A stretch of DNA of 64,000 nt from contig NZ_MCZZ01000113.1 in assembly GCF_002875705.1 (NCBI RefSeq), forward strand, positions 1 through 64,000. The letters are read 5' to 3'. The position numbers and the translations under genes are program-made. Origin of the DNA: Vibrio sp. 10N.261.45.E2 (GTDB lineage Bacteria > Pseudomonadota > Gammaproteobacteria > Enterobacterales > Vibrionaceae). The notes under the pieces were generated by a model. That model did no database searches, was not told the origin of the DNA, and saw only the letters and a list, made by a program, of their open reading frames with translations. Below, in pieces: positions 18,388 to 27,952 of this stretch; the stretch's first letter is position 1; the number at the start of each line of letters is the position of its first letter.

Positions 18388-19830
18388 ATGAATTTTAAAG
18401 CGATTTTAGACAAGATAAAGCCAACGAATAATAAAGGTAGCTCGCAAGTTGTCCTGCTGGGCAATGATGCCATTTATATTTCATCGACAGAACAAGAGCC
18501 TCAAGTAACCAGTATTCCAGTGGTTAATGGAGACTGGGAAAGTGCGCTAAAAAAATCGCTTAGCAGTGAAGCGTTTACCACTCATAGCCTTCAATTGATC
18601 GTCTGTGCGAACTACTACCAAACCTACCAAATTGATAAACCGGATATTCCTGAGAGTGAATGGTCGGTAGCACTGCCTTTTTTACTCAAAGATCTTGTTT
18701 CTGAAAGAGTCACTGAAATTACGGCGAGTGCGGTCGCGCTACCAACGTCGAACAAGCTGCAAGTGTATGTTTTACCTAAAAAGCTGTTAGATAAGATCTT
18801 AAATGTTACCAACTCAGTTCAGACCGAACTAAGTGGTGTGGTTCCAGAAGATGAAATCTGGGGTTACAGTGCGGGTGAGCTGTCTAATTTCATTCTGTTA
18901 CAACGCAGCACTAATTCACACTTTAAGCTTGGTGCGTTTGTTGAAAATACCGTCTGCTTTCAAAGAACAATTCGCAGTGTGGTTCCTCCTTTAACTGGTG
19001 TGGCATCAAGTGCTCTTCAGTTAGATGGCCTTGCTTTAGAACTGCAACGTTCGATTGACTACCTTTCTTCGCAGATTAAAGGCACTCAGCTTCACCAGCT
19101 GAAAATTTGCTGTGACGAAGAAGATGAAGCTGAATTACAGAGCGCTTTAAATAGTACATTGAGCTCGACGGTTTCATTGTTGGTTGAAGGTGATCGTGAT
19201 AATACAGAGAGTTTGTTGGTCAAACTTGCCGCCGAAAAAGAGACTTTTAATGTCAATCTTTACCCTGAACATCTGAAGCCTAAAAAAGAATATTTTACGC
19301 TGACAAATGTTGTTGCGAGTTGGGCGCTCGTTTGTGTTTTGCTGCTTGGTGGTTATTTTGCGATGCAGTATCAAGTTTCTAATCTAGATAAAGATATAAC
19401 AGCCCTGCAACAAGACTCGAATCAACTTAACAAGCAAGTTAACCAATTGAATAGTAAGTTAACTCAGCATAAACCGTCTCCAGAGAAAGTAGCGGCCGTT
19501 GCGCGTCTCAAACGTGAGACTGAGGCTAAAAAAGAGGCTTTGAAGGCTGTTGGACAATACGACGAATCCCAACAAGTCGGGTATTCTGGCGTCATGAATT
19601 CCTTAGCTAAATTAGGCCGAAATGACATCTCTCTTTCGCACATCTACATGACTCATGACACTCTAGATCTTAGTGGCTTGGCTCGTAACGCAAATGTCGT
19701 CCCTAACTGGATTGGTCAGTTTAAAAGTGAGCTTAATTTAGTTGGACGTGCTTTTGAAAAACTAAAAATAGGTCGTAATGATCAGGATGTGGTGACGTTT
19801 GAGTTAAGTACTCGTCGGGAGAGTAAATAA
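18388..19830 (+). CDS. mshI: MSHA pilus inner-membrane assembly protein MshI
   Basis: This is the first gene of the MSHA secretory block. The 480-residue product looks like a fused PilM/PilN: a cytoplasmic N-terminal part (about 1-300) resembling the actin-like PilM/GspL fold, one membrane helix (NVVASWALVCVLLLGGYFAM, 307-326), then a periplasmic coiled coil (about 330-380) and a small C-terminal domain. It would join MshJ and MshK in the alignment complex between the inner-membrane platform and the MshL secretin. Its stop overlaps the mshJ start codon. Low-similarity family: identity rests on order and architecture. Confidence 0.87.
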   Translation: MNFKAILDKIKPTNNKGSSQVVLLGNDAIYISSTEQEPQVTSIPVVNGDWESALKKSLSSEAFTTHSLQLIVCANYYQTYQIDKPDIPESEWSVALPFLLKDLVSERVTEITASAVALPTSNKLQVYVLPKKLLDKILNVTNSVQTELSGVVPEDEIWGYSAGELSNFILLQRSTNSHFKLGAFVENTVCFQRTIRSVVPPLTGVASSALQLDGLALELQRSIDYLSSQIKGTQLHQLKICCDEEDEAELQSALNSTLSSTVSLLVEGDRDNTESLLVKLAAEKETFNVNLYPEHLKPKKEYFTLTNVVASWALVCVLLLGGYFAMQYQVSNLDKDITALQQDSNQLNKQVNQLNSKLTQHKPSPEKVAAVARLKRETEAKKEALKAVGQYDESQQVGYSGVMNSLAKLGRNDISLSHIYMTHDTLDLSGLARNANVVPNWIGQFKSELNLVGRAFEKLKIGRNDQDVVTFELSTRRESK

Positions 19831-20477
19831 TGCAGCAGTGGAATCAGCTTAGCGATAAGTTTCTTGCATTGAGCCAAAGAGAAAAATGGCTACTTTTCGT
19901 GTGTGGTTTTGTTGGACTATCCATGTTGTTGTTCACCTTACTGGTTGAGCCTGCGTATCTCGATCTGCAAGCGAAAAATGCCAAAATGACGAGCTTGACT
20001 CAATCAAACCAAAGGCAACAAGGTGAGTTACTTGTTCTACAAGCTAAGTTAAACAAAGACCCAGATAAAGAAATTAACCTCGAATACAAGAAACTGATGC
20101 GAGAGAGCCAAGATCTTTCACTGCAGCTTTCAGAGATTGTCGACGGGTTGATTACGCCTTCTCAAATGTCGCAATTATTGGAGAGTGTTCTTAATGCCGG
20201 CAACGGGCTTAAGCTTGAATCGCTAGAGTCGTTAAAACCAGAGGCGATTTCGAACAATAAAGAAACCAGTGAATATTCAGGCTACTTTCTTCACCCAGTG
20301 AGAATGGAACTAACAGGTAGCTATTTTGATATTTCAGCTTACCTTCAAGCTCTTGAGTCCCTTCCTGTTAGCTATTACTGGCGCACATTTGAATACACGG
20401 TAGAGGAATATCCTAAAGCTCGACTGGTGTTCGAGGTTTATACATTAGGTACCAGACAGGAGTTTATCGGTGGTTAG
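19830..20477 (+). CDS. mshJ: MSHA alignment-complex protein MshJ (PilO-like)
   Basis: The 215-residue product has a short cytoplasmic N-terminus, one membrane helix (about 19-42, WLLFVCGFVGLSMLLFTLLV), a periplasmic coiled coil (about 45-100) and a compact C-terminal domain. This is the PilO/GspM layout. It is predicted to pair with the C-terminal half of MshI. Its ATG overlaps the mshI stop, and its last codons overlap the GTG start of mshK, so translation is probably coupled. Confidence 0.87.
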   Translation: MQQWNQLSDKFLALSQREKWLLFVCGFVGLSMLLFTLLVEPAYLDLQAKNAKMTSLTQSNQRQQGELLVLQAKLNKDPDKEINLEYKKLMRESQDLSLQLSEIVDGLITPSQMSQLLESVLNAGNGLKLESLESLKPEAISNNKETSEYSGYFLHPVRMELTGSYFDISAYLQALESLPVSYYWRTFEYTVEEYPKARLVFEVYTLGTRQEFIGG

Positions 20478-20802
20478 AACTCTTTTGTTGTCCTTGCTAT
20501 TTAGCAGCTCCTTTGTGTGGGCTGAGCAAGATCCAACGGCGCCATTAGGCTGGCTTTCACCTCAACAGAAAACGGCACCTGCTAAGAAAGCACCAACTCG
20601 CTATCGCTTACCTTCTTTAGAAAGCATCGTGTGTAAAGGAGATACACCTTGTTATGCGATTATGAACGGTCAGATTCTCGGTCAAGGAGAGACGATCAGA
20701 GGGTATCGAGTTAAGAACATAGATCCAGAATACGTCACTCTGCAGAGAAGCTCTAAGCAGTGGAAATTAGAGATGTTCTCTTTAGATGTTAAGAATAATT
20801 AA
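20470..20802 (+). CDS. mshK: MSHA biogenesis protein MshK (PilP-like)
   Basis: The 110-residue product has a signal peptide (cleavage likely after SFVWA, residue 18) and a mature domain starting EQDPTAPLGWL. The DPTxP element is typical of PilP/GspC-type periplasmic linkers, which connect the inner-membrane alignment complex to the secretin. The start is GTG, seven bases after AGGAG (20458-20462), which also lies inside the end of mshJ. It lacks a lipobox, unlike PilP. Confidence 0.83.
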   Translation: MVRTLLLSLLFSSSFVWAEQDPTAPLGWLSPQQKTAPAKKAPTRYRLPSLESIVCKGDTPCYAIMNGQILGQGETIRGYRVKNIDPEYVTLQRSSKQWKLEMFSLDVKNN

Positions 20803-20817
20803 GGTTAGAGTGAAGAC

Positions 20818-22464
20818 ATGCGTAAACTTGTAGTAGCAATTCTAGTGTCATCTTTAGTCGGCTGTTCGATGGGGCATAGAGATCCTGTTGAGATTAAAGA
20901 ATCTTTAAACGAATCAATTAATGAAGCCAATAGCAGAGCGCTTCATGAGCTGCCTTCGTCGGTTCAAGATGACCTTATGCCTCAGCTTAGTTCTGATTCC
21001 ATGTCTCCGGGTATGGATACCGTTAAGCGCTTTCGTATTCAAGCAAAAGGCGTTGAAGCGAGAACCTTTTTTGCCAGCTTAGTGAAAGGTACAGAGTACA
21101 GTGCAGCCATTCACCCTGGTGTATCTGGAAATCTTACGCTTAATCTAACAGACGTGACGCTAGATGAAGTATTGGCTGTTGCTCAGGATATGTATGGCTA
21201 CGATATTGAAAAGCGTGGCAAAGTTATTCAAGTTTACCCTGCCGGTCTTCGTACTGTAACAATTCCCGTCGATTACTTACAAGTTAAGCGTGCCGGTCGC
21301 TCATTAACGACGATCACAACAGGTACGATCTCGAACTCAGACAACAACTCATCGAGCTCATCAAGTTCAAACTCTAACTCGTCGAATTCATCCAATTCTT
21401 CTAATTCTTCCAACTCTTCGAATTCAACGTCGAACGGTGGTACAGAGATTGAAACAACGTCTGAAAGTGATTTTTGGCCGCAGCTTGAAGCGGCAGTGGC
21501 TCACTTAATTGGCTCGGGTGACGGGCAAAGTGTTGTCGTTACCCCACAAGCGAGTGTGATTACCGTGCGTGCTTATCCTGACGAAATCCGTGAGGTGCGA
21601 GAGTTCTTAGGCATCTCTCAAAAACGCCTGCAGCGTCAAGTAATCCTAGAAGCTAAAATCATGGAAGTAACCTTGAGTGATGGCTATCAACAAGGTATTA
21701 GCTGGTCTAATTTATCGAAATCTATCGGTAGCGGTGGTGTGGTTATTGACCGTCCTGCAAGTACTCTACCTCCGCTAGATGCGATTAGCTCTCTACTTGG
21801 TGGGCAAACAAACGTAACGATTTCTGATGGTAGCTTCGAAGCGGTATTGAGCTTTATGGATACTCAAGGTGACCTTAACGTTCTTTCTAGCCCAAGAGTG
21901 ACCGCATCTAACAACCAAAAAGCGGTGATCAAAGTCGGTACGGACGAATACTACGTAACGGATTTATCAAGTGCGGTCGGTAGTGGGGATAACGCGAATG
22001 TGGCTCCTGAAGTCGAGTTGACTCCGTTCTTCTCTGGTATCTCTTTAGATGTAACGCCTCAAATCGATGATAAAGGTAATGTGTTCCTACATGTTCACCC
22101 TGCCGTTATTGAGGTTGATGAAGAGGTTAAGGAGCTGAACCTAGGGTCTACGACGGGGCTGGTTTCATTGCCATTAGCAAAAAGTTCTATTCGTGAATCT
22201 GATTCGGTGATTCGAGCTCGAGATGGCGATGTTGTCGTGATTGGCGGTTTGATGAAATCAAATACCAGCGATGTGACCTCTAAAGTCCCATTCCTTGGTG
22301 ATATTCCAGCACTTGGCCACTTATTCCGTAACACCAGTCAGCTAACGCAGAAAACCGAGTTGGTGATTTTGCTGAAACCAACCGTAGTCGGAGTGAATAC
22401 TTGGCAATCAGAACTGGAGCGTTCACGTGACCTTCTTCAGCAGTGGTTCCCTGATGAAGAGTAA
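20818..22464 (+). CDS. mshL: MSHA outer-membrane secretin MshL
   Basis: MshL forms the ring through which the pilus leaves the cell. The 548-residue product is a lipoprotein precursor (lipobox LVGC, Cys16), followed by a secretin N-terminal domain (about 65-150), a periplasmic segment, and the C-terminal secretin barrel (about 265-535) with VPFLGDIPALGHLFR near the end. Residues about 170-206 form a Ser/Asn tract; 189-203 are five SNS triplets encoded by 9-bp near-repeats. The tract sits between two periplasmic domains and is a flexible linker; its length may vary between strains. Nearest neighbours are mshK (15-bp gap) and mshM. Confidence 0.94.
   Translation: MRKLVVAILVSSLVGCSMGHRDPVEIKESLNESINEANSRALHELPSSVQDDLMPQLSSDSMSPGMDTVKRFRIQAKGVEARTFFASLVKGTEYSAAIHPGVSGNLTLNLTDVTLDEVLAVAQDMYGYDIEKRGKVIQVYPAGLRTVTIPVDYLQVKRAGRSLTTITTGTISNSDNNSSSSSSSNSNSSNSSNSSNSSNSSNSTSNGGTEIETTSESDFWPQLEAAVAHLIGSGDGQSVVVTPQASVITVRAYPDEIREVREFLGISQKRLQRQVILEAKIMEVTLSDGYQQGISWSNLSKSIGSGGVVIDRPASTLPPLDAISSLLGGQTNVTISDGSFEAVLSFMDTQGDLNVLSSPRVTASNNQKAVIKVGTDEYYVTDLSSAVGSGDNANVAPEVELTPFFSGISLDVTPQIDDKGNVFLHVHPAVIEVDEEVKELNLGSTTGLVSLPLAKSSIRESDSVIRARDGDVVVIGGLMKSNTSDVTSKVPFLGDIPALGHLFRNTSQLTQKTELVILLKPTVVGVNTWQSELERSRDLLQQWFPDEE
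21382..21426 (+). repeat. 9-bp minisatellite coding SNS triplets in mshL
   Basis: Five consecutive 9-bp in-frame units (patterns TCNAAYTCN) encode Ser-Asn-Ser. They lie inside a longer Ser/Asn-rich tract at 21330-21435. Third-position differences between units show the array is not freshly duplicated. Confidence 0.8.
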
Positions 22465-22517
22465 TTGCCTACTTTCTCGATGTAGATTGGCAGCATCTTA
22501 CTAAGCTAGGTCGCCTT

Positions 22518-23357
22518 ATGTATCAAGCTCATTTTGGTTTTGAACAGCTGCCATTTACCCTAACGCCGAATACCGATTTCTTTTATGGTTTAGCGCCTCA
22601 TTTTGAAGCGATTCAGACGGTAATATCGGCGTTGGAAATGGGCGAGGGTGTGATTAAGGTGACCGGAGAGGTAGGCACCGGAAAAACCATGGTTTGTCGA
22701 ATGTTGGTTAATCACCTCCATGACTGTACAGCTCTGATCTACTTACCCAACCCTGTGTTATCAGGGGCTGATTTGCGCCATGCCGTTGCTACCGAGCTTG
22801 GCCTAACTGTTGAGAATGAAGCCACTTTGGTGGATAACATTCAACACAAGCTCATTGAATTACATAACTCAGGTTTAAGAGTGGTGGCGATTCTTGATGA
22901 AGCTCAAGCTCTATCGGATGAAGCCCTCGAAACATTAAGGTTGTTCGGTAACCTTGAAACGGAAGACAAAAAACTGCTGCAGATAGTGTTATTTGGTCAA
23001 CCCGAATTAGATGCTCGATTAGAGGCTTACCACCTAAGACAGTTTCGTCAAAGAATCACATTTAGTTCAACATTGAGGCCACTGACTCTCGATGAAACCG
23101 TGGCGTATATTGATAATCGAATCGCTAAGTCTGGTGGTAATCCTGAGTTGTTCAGCTTGAATCAAAAAAAGGCAATTTGTCGCTCTTCATTAGGTATCCC
23201 TAGATTGATAAACCAACTTTGCCATAAGGCTCTATTGCTTTCGTTCAGTCAAGATAAGAAAAGTATCGACAATCAGCACCTGTTTTCCGCTATGCATGAA
23301 ACATACGATGTGTGTAAGCCTAAATTTAAAACGCCAATACTGTGGGGTTGGAATTAA
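22518..23357 (+). CDS. mshM: MSHA biogenesis ATPase MshM (ExeA-like AAA+)
   Basis: The 279-residue cytoplasmic AAA+ ATPase has Walker A GEVGTGKT at 50-57 and Walker B VVAILDEAQ at 122-130. It resembles ExeA/GspA, which help secretins assemble, but has only the ATPase domain and no periplasmic peptidoglycan-binding part. Its place right after the secretin gene fits a role in secretin assembly or pilus-machine remodelling. It lies 53 bp after mshL and ends two bases before mshN. Confidence 0.88.
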   Translation: MYQAHFGFEQLPFTLTPNTDFFYGLAPHFEAIQTVISALEMGEGVIKVTGEVGTGKTMVCRMLVNHLHDCTALIYLPNPVLSGADLRHAVATELGLTVENEATLVDNIQHKLIELHNSGLRVVAILDEAQALSDEALETLRLFGNLETEDKKLLQIVLFGQPELDARLEAYHLRQFRQRITFSSTLRPLTLDETVAYIDNRIAKSGGNPELFSLNQKKAICRSSLGIPRLINQLCHKALLLSFSQDKKSIDNQHLFSAMHETYDVCKPKFKTPILWGWN

Positions 23358-23359
23358 TT

Positions 23360-24538
23360 ATGAGCGTCATTAACAGCGCCTTGTCTGAATTGGCAAAGAA
23401 AAAATCTGCAACTTCGATTGAAGCGGCCGTCGTGCCTAAAGTAAAAACACGCTCCCCGTTAGTTTGGGTTATTGCAGGTTTTACTTTGAGTTTAGCAATG
23501 GGCGGGTGGGCGATATCGCAAGGCCCAGCGATTGAATCACCTATTGTTGAGCAGTCAATATCAACTCGAGATTTGCAGGTGCAAGTCTCTGTCGTTGACC
23601 ATTCAAATGGCGCACAAGAAGATGTTCAACCGATTTCGTCGCCTACCAAGAAGTTGGTGACGTTAGACTCTGCGAACTTTTCAACAGAAAACACAGCGGT
23701 GGTAAAAAGTGCCCAAGCTAAGCCTATCGTATCTGAACCGGTGTTTGCTCCTGCCCCAAAAGTAACAAAACCGCAAACTCCAACTCAGCAGCAAGCTTTA
23801 GCTAAACCGCTAAGCAAGCCTAAAACTGAAATTTCCCAACCAGTTCATATTGCTAGTGTGGCAAAAAAAGAAACTATCTCTAATGAACGTGTAGCTCCTG
23901 ATAGTTCAGAAAAAAGCGGGATGTTGATTGAGCAGGTTGAGTTAACACCTGAACAGTTATCCGTGAATGCACAAGGTCGCGCTCAGAAAGCACTTGATGC
24001 GAACGACCTGACGGGCGCATTGAAAGGTTATACCGAGGCGCTTCGTTACGCTCCAAAAAATGAAGATGTCCGTCAAAAACTGGCGATACTCTATTTTGGT
24101 AAAGGCGATACTCGCAAGGCCTATGAGCTTTATCAGTCTGGTATCAAGCTCAACATCAACAGTGAAAAACTGCGTTTGGGGTTATCAAAACTGCTGGTTA
24201 AAGCAAATCAATCAGAAGCGGCTTTAAGTCCTTTAATTCACTTGCCACCGAATCCGACCCAAAATTATTTGGCCATGCGTGCGGCGTTGAGTCAAAAGTC
24301 TCAGCAAGAAGAAGTAGCACTGGAGAGTTACCAGAAGTTGGTAGAGGTCGATTCAGATAACGCTCGCTGGTGGTTAGGCTTAGCGATTCAGCAAGAACGC
24401 CAGCTCGACTTTAAGGCCGCTAAAGTGTCATACCAAGGAGCTCTAACCAGAGTCGGTATCTCATCTCAATCACAAAACTTTGTGCGCGACCGGTTAAAAA
24501 TACTTAATGCTTTAGAGGAGAGCGGCGATGCAAATTAG
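23360..24538 (+). CDS. mshN: MSHA biogenesis TPR protein MshN
   Basis: The 392-residue product starts MSVINSALSELAKKK, has one membrane helix (about 33-52), a long Pro/Lys/Thr-rich linker (about 60-190), and C-terminal tetratricopeptide repeats (about 200-385). TPR proteins of this kind act as pilotins or scaffolds for secretin stability. I chose the ATG at 23360; a GTG at 23342 would overlap mshM and has no ribosome binding site. The 3' end overlaps mshE by 11 bp. Confidence 0.88.
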   Translation: MSVINSALSELAKKKSATSIEAAVVPKVKTRSPLVWVIAGFTLSLAMGGWAISQGPAIESPIVEQSISTRDLQVQVSVVDHSNGAQEDVQPISSPTKKLVTLDSANFSTENTAVVKSAQAKPIVSEPVFAPAPKVTKPQTPTQQQALAKPLSKPKTEISQPVHIASVAKKETISNERVAPDSSEKSGMLIEQVELTPEQLSVNAQGRAQKALDANDLTGALKGYTEALRYAPKNEDVRQKLAILYFGKGDTRKAYELYQSGIKLNINSEKLRLGLSKLLVKANQSEAALSPLIHLPPNPTQNYLAMRAALSQKSQQEEVALESYQKLVEVDSDNARWWLGLAIQQERQLDFKAAKVSYQGALTRVGISSQSQNFVRDRLKILNALEESGDAN

Positions 24539-26252
24539 ATTAAGAAAAAGACTTGGTGATTTGCTTGTCGAAGAAGGCATCATCACTGAAGCTCAAGTTG
24601 AACAAGCATTGGCAGCTCAGAAAAGTACCGGGCGTAAGCTAGGTGATGCGCTAATTGAGCTTGGCTTCTTGTCAGAACAGCAAATGCTGAGCTTTCTCTC
24701 ACAACAGTTAGCGATTCCTCTTCTTGATTTAAGCCGAGCTGTTGTCGATGTTGAAGCGGTTCAGCTTTTACCAGAAGTGCATGCTCGTCGCCTTCGTGCA
24801 TTAGTGATTGGACGCCAAGGTGACACTTTGCGTGTCGCGATGAGTGATCCTGCAGATCTGTTTGCACAAGAGTCTTTGCTTGGTCAGCTTGGTGATTACG
24901 CTCTTGAGTTCGTTGTTGCCCAAGAGAGACAACTGGTTGATGGCTTTGACCGTTATTACCGAAGAACCAAAGAAATCGCCTCGTTTGCTGAGCAACTTCA
25001 CGCTGAACATCAAGTTAATGATGCCTTTGACTTCGATATTGCAGAAGAAGATAGCGACGAAGTTACCGTCGTTAAGCTGATTAACTCGCTATTTGAAGAT
25101 GCAATCCAAGTGGGTGCTTCGGATATCCATATTGAGCCAGATTCAAACGTATTGCGCCTCCGTCAGCGTATCGATGGCGTGCTGCATGAAACATTACTTA
25201 ATGAAGTGAACATCGCTTCTGCATTAGTACTGCGCTTAAAGCTGATGGCTAACCTCGATATCTCAGAGAAACGTCTTCCTCAAGATGGTCGCTTTAATAT
25301 TCGCGCTAAAGGTCAGTCGGTTGATATTCGTATGTCGACCATGCCTGTACAGCACGGTGAATCTGTGGTTATGCGTCTTCTTAACCAATCAGCAGGTCTA
25401 CGTAAATTAGAAGAATCCGGTATACCAAGCAATCTGTTGGTTCGTCTTCGTCAACAGTTACGCCGTCCACATGGCATGATCTTGGTTACTGGCCCAACGG
25501 GTTCAGGTAAAACAACAACCTTATACGGCGCGCTCAGTGAGTTAAACGAACCAGGTAAAAAGATCATTACCGCGGAAGACCCTGTGGAATACCGTCTTCC
25601 TCGTGTGAACCAAGTTCAGGTAAACCCTAAGATCAACCTCGACTTCTCGACTATCTTAAGAACTTTCCTGCGTCAGGATCCCGATATTATCCTTATTGGT
25701 GAGATGCGTGACCACGAAACGGTTGAGATAGGCTTAAGAGCCGCACTGACTGGTCACTTAGTATTGAGTACGCTGCACACCAATGACGCGGTAGACAGTG
25801 CGCTGCGTATGATGGATATGGGCGCTCCGGGTTACTTGGTGGCGAGTGCGGTTCGAGCAGTTGTCGCACAGCGATTGGTTCGTAAAGTCTGTAATGACTG
25901 CAAGATCGAAGATGAGTTAGACGAACCTCGTAAGCAGTGGCTGAGTGTCCGCTTCCCAAATCAAGTAGGTGTGCCATTTATGAAAGGCCGAGGTTGCCAG
26001 AACTGTAATTTAACCGGTTACCGTGGGCGTATTGGTGTCTTCGAGATGTTAGAGCTAGAACAAAACATGATGGATGCCCTCAGAGCGAATGATGCGGTTG
26101 GTTTTGCCCAAACGGCAAGACAGTCTGAAAACTACAAACCGTTACTCGCGTCTGCGATGGAGCTTGCTTTGCAAGGGATCGTGAGCCTTGATGAGATCAT
26201 GTATCTTGGCGAAGGCGATGCTTCCGGTGCGACTGACCCAATTTATCTGTAA
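24528..26252 (+). CDS. mshE: MSHA extension ATPase MshE (c-di-GMP-binding)
   Basis: MshE powers pilus polymerisation. The 574-residue product has an N-terminal MshEN domain with two copies of the 24-residue c-di-GMP motif: RLGDLLVEEG...ALAAQ at 8-31 and KLGDALIELG...FLSQQ at 37-60. A GspE-type ATPase follows, with Walker A GPTGSGKTTT near 322, Walker B with DPDIILIGEMRD, and a CxxC pair module (CNDC...CQNC) near 457-490. In V. cholerae MshE c-di-GMP binding drives MSHA extension; conservation of both motifs predicts the same here. No retraction ATPase (PilT) is encoded in this locus. Confidence 0.96.
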   Translation: MQIRLRKRLGDLLVEEGIITEAQVEQALAAQKSTGRKLGDALIELGFLSEQQMLSFLSQQLAIPLLDLSRAVVDVEAVQLLPEVHARRLRALVIGRQGDTLRVAMSDPADLFAQESLLGQLGDYALEFVVAQERQLVDGFDRYYRRTKEIASFAEQLHAEHQVNDAFDFDIAEEDSDEVTVVKLINSLFEDAIQVGASDIHIEPDSNVLRLRQRIDGVLHETLLNEVNIASALVLRLKLMANLDISEKRLPQDGRFNIRAKGQSVDIRMSTMPVQHGESVVMRLLNQSAGLRKLEESGIPSNLLVRLRQQLRRPHGMILVTGPTGSGKTTTLYGALSELNEPGKKIITAEDPVEYRLPRVNQVQVNPKINLDFSTILRTFLRQDPDIILIGEMRDHETVEIGLRAALTGHLVLSTLHTNDAVDSALRMMDMGAPGYLVASAVRAVVAQRLVRKVCNDCKIEDELDEPRKQWLSVRFPNQVGVPFMKGRGCQNCNLTGYRGRIGVFEMLELEQNMMDALRANDAVGFAQTARQSENYKPLLASAMELALQGIVSLDEIMYLGEGDASGATDPIYL

Positions 26253-26264
26253 GGGTAGAGTGAT

Positions 26265-27488
26265 ATGCCAACGTATCGTTATGTAGGTCGCAGCTCTGAT
26301 GGTAGCCAAGTAAGTGGGCAATTGGATGCGAATAACGAAGATCTTGCTGCTGAAAGTTTGATGAGTAAAGGGATCATTCCAACCTCTATCAAACTGGGTA
26401 AAAGTGGTGGTTCAACCTTAGATATGGATGTATCGAGCCTGTTTTCGCCAAATGTACCACTTGAGGTCTTGGTTCTGTTTTGTCGACAGCTATACAGCCT
26501 AACCAAGGCAGGTGTACCACTATTAAGGTCGATGAAAGGCCTCACTCAAAACTGTGAAAATAAACAGCTAAAAGCGGCGCTTGAAGAGGTGGTCGCTGAA
26601 CTAACCAATGGTCGTGGATTAGCAGCATCGATGCAGATGCACCCTAAGGTATTTAGTCCGCTGTTTGTGTCGATGATCGGAGTGGGTGAGAACACGGGTC
26701 GTTTAGACCAGGCTTTGCTGCAATTGGCGGGTTACTACGAACAAGAAGTCGAGACTCGAAAGCGAATCAAGACCGCGATGCGTTATCCAACCTTCGTGAT
26801 CAGTTTTATTTTGATCGCAATGTTCATACTTAACATCAAGGTTATTCCACAGTTTTCTAGCATGTTCGCACGTTTCGGTGTTGAGCTGCCGCTGCCTACT
26901 CGGATCTTGATTGGTATGTCGGAGTTCTTTGTTAATTATTGGGGCTTAATGCTTGGCGTTATCTTTGGTCTTATCTTTGCTTTTAAAGCATGGGTTAAGA
27001 CAGACAAAGGGCTAGAAAAGTGGGATAGATTGCGCTTAAAGATGCCAGTTATTGGTGGGGTGGTAAATCGAGCACTGTTGTCACGCTTTTCACGTACTTT
27101 TGCCTTGATGTTAAAAGCGGGTGTGCCACTTAACCAATCGTTAGCGTTATCGGCCGAGGCTCTGGACAATCGCTTTCTAGAATTACGAGTTCAAGCCATG
27201 AAGTCAGCAATTGAAGCGGGTAGTACGGTTTCATCAACTGCGATTAACGCCGAAATTTTCACACCACTGGTGATACAAATGATTTCAGTCGGTGAAGAGA
27301 CGGGGCGTATCGATGAGCTCTTGCTCGAAGTGGCTGACTTTTATGATCGCGAAGTCGATTACGATCTAAAAACCTTAACTGCCAGAATTGAACCGATCTT
27401 GTTAACCATCGTTGCAGGTATGGTGTTGATTTTGGCGCTAGGTATTTTCTTGCCGATGTGGGGAATGCTGGATGCAATCAAAGGCTAG
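26265..27488 (+). CDS. mshG: MSHA inner-membrane platform protein MshG (GspF/PilC family)
   Basis: The 407-residue product has two GspF domains (about 70-190 and 270-395), each with the GEN/EETGRLD/ID signature (GVGENTGRLDQ; SVGEETGRIDE). Helices near 170-190, 220-245 and 375-400 anchor it in the membrane. It is the membrane platform on which MshE acts. It starts 12 bp after mshE. Confidence 0.95.
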   Translation: MPTYRYVGRSSDGSQVSGQLDANNEDLAAESLMSKGIIPTSIKLGKSGGSTLDMDVSSLFSPNVPLEVLVLFCRQLYSLTKAGVPLLRSMKGLTQNCENKQLKAALEEVVAELTNGRGLAASMQMHPKVFSPLFVSMIGVGENTGRLDQALLQLAGYYEQEVETRKRIKTAMRYPTFVISFILIAMFILNIKVIPQFSSMFARFGVELPLPTRILIGMSEFFVNYWGLMLGVIFGLIFAFKAWVKTDKGLEKWDRLRLKMPVIGGVVNRALLSRFSRTFALMLKAGVPLNQSLALSAEALDNRFLELRVQAMKSAIEAGSTVSSTAINAEIFTPLVIQMISVGEETGRIDELLLEVADFYDREVDYDLKTLTARIEPILLTIVAGMVLILALGIFLPMWGMLDAIKG

Positions 27489-27491
27489 GGA

Positions 27492-27947
27492 ATGCTAAAT
27501 AACCTACAACGCTCACGTTTTGTTATTTGGAGTGTGGTTATTCTTTTTCTGATTGTAGGCCTACTTTCGTTATCGAAAACGGTAGAAGAAGAAGCGACTA
27601 ACACGGCATTTATCGTGGCGAGTAAGCAAATGCTAGAGCGAGCCAATCGTTTCAAGCAGCAGTATTTATTAACGGGTGTTGAGCGAAATGGTATTTCAGA
27701 GCAACCAAGGTTATATAGCCGAACGGGTTGGATAATGCCGATCCAAGGTTCAGAACGGGACTGCAATTATTGGCTGGATCAATTGTATCCTCAGGGGAGC
27801 ATTTTAGGGCTAAGCTTTCCAAGTGTTGAAGATAAAAGTGATAACATACAGTTTCATTGCAGTTATCATTATAGTGATAAGTATCAGGTAGATATATTAC
27901 TCAAAAAAGAAAGATTTAGTATTAAAGCCAATATTTTGGCTTTGTGA
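27492..27947 (+). CDS. mshF: MSHA biogenesis protein MshF
   Basis: The 151-residue protein has a short cytoplasmic N-terminus, one helix (FVIWSVVILFLIVGLLSL, 11-28) and a periplasmic domain. Function is unknown; family members occur only in MSHA-type loci. It starts three bases after mshG and is the last gene of the secretory block before the promoter gap in front of mshB. Confidence 0.82.
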   Translation: MLNNLQRSRFVIWSVVILFLIVGLLSLSKTVEEEATNTAFIVASKQMLERANRFKQQYLLTGVERNGISEQPRLYSRTGWIMPIQGSERDCNYWLDQLYPQGSILGLSFPSVEDKSDNIQFHCSYHYSDKYQVDILLKKERFSIKANILAL

Positions 27948-27952
27948 AAATA

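Noticed and set aside
21330..21435. Repeated short units that could suggest a CRISPR array
   Set aside because: Units are 9 bp, in frame with mshL, and lack spacers; it is a coding minisatellite.
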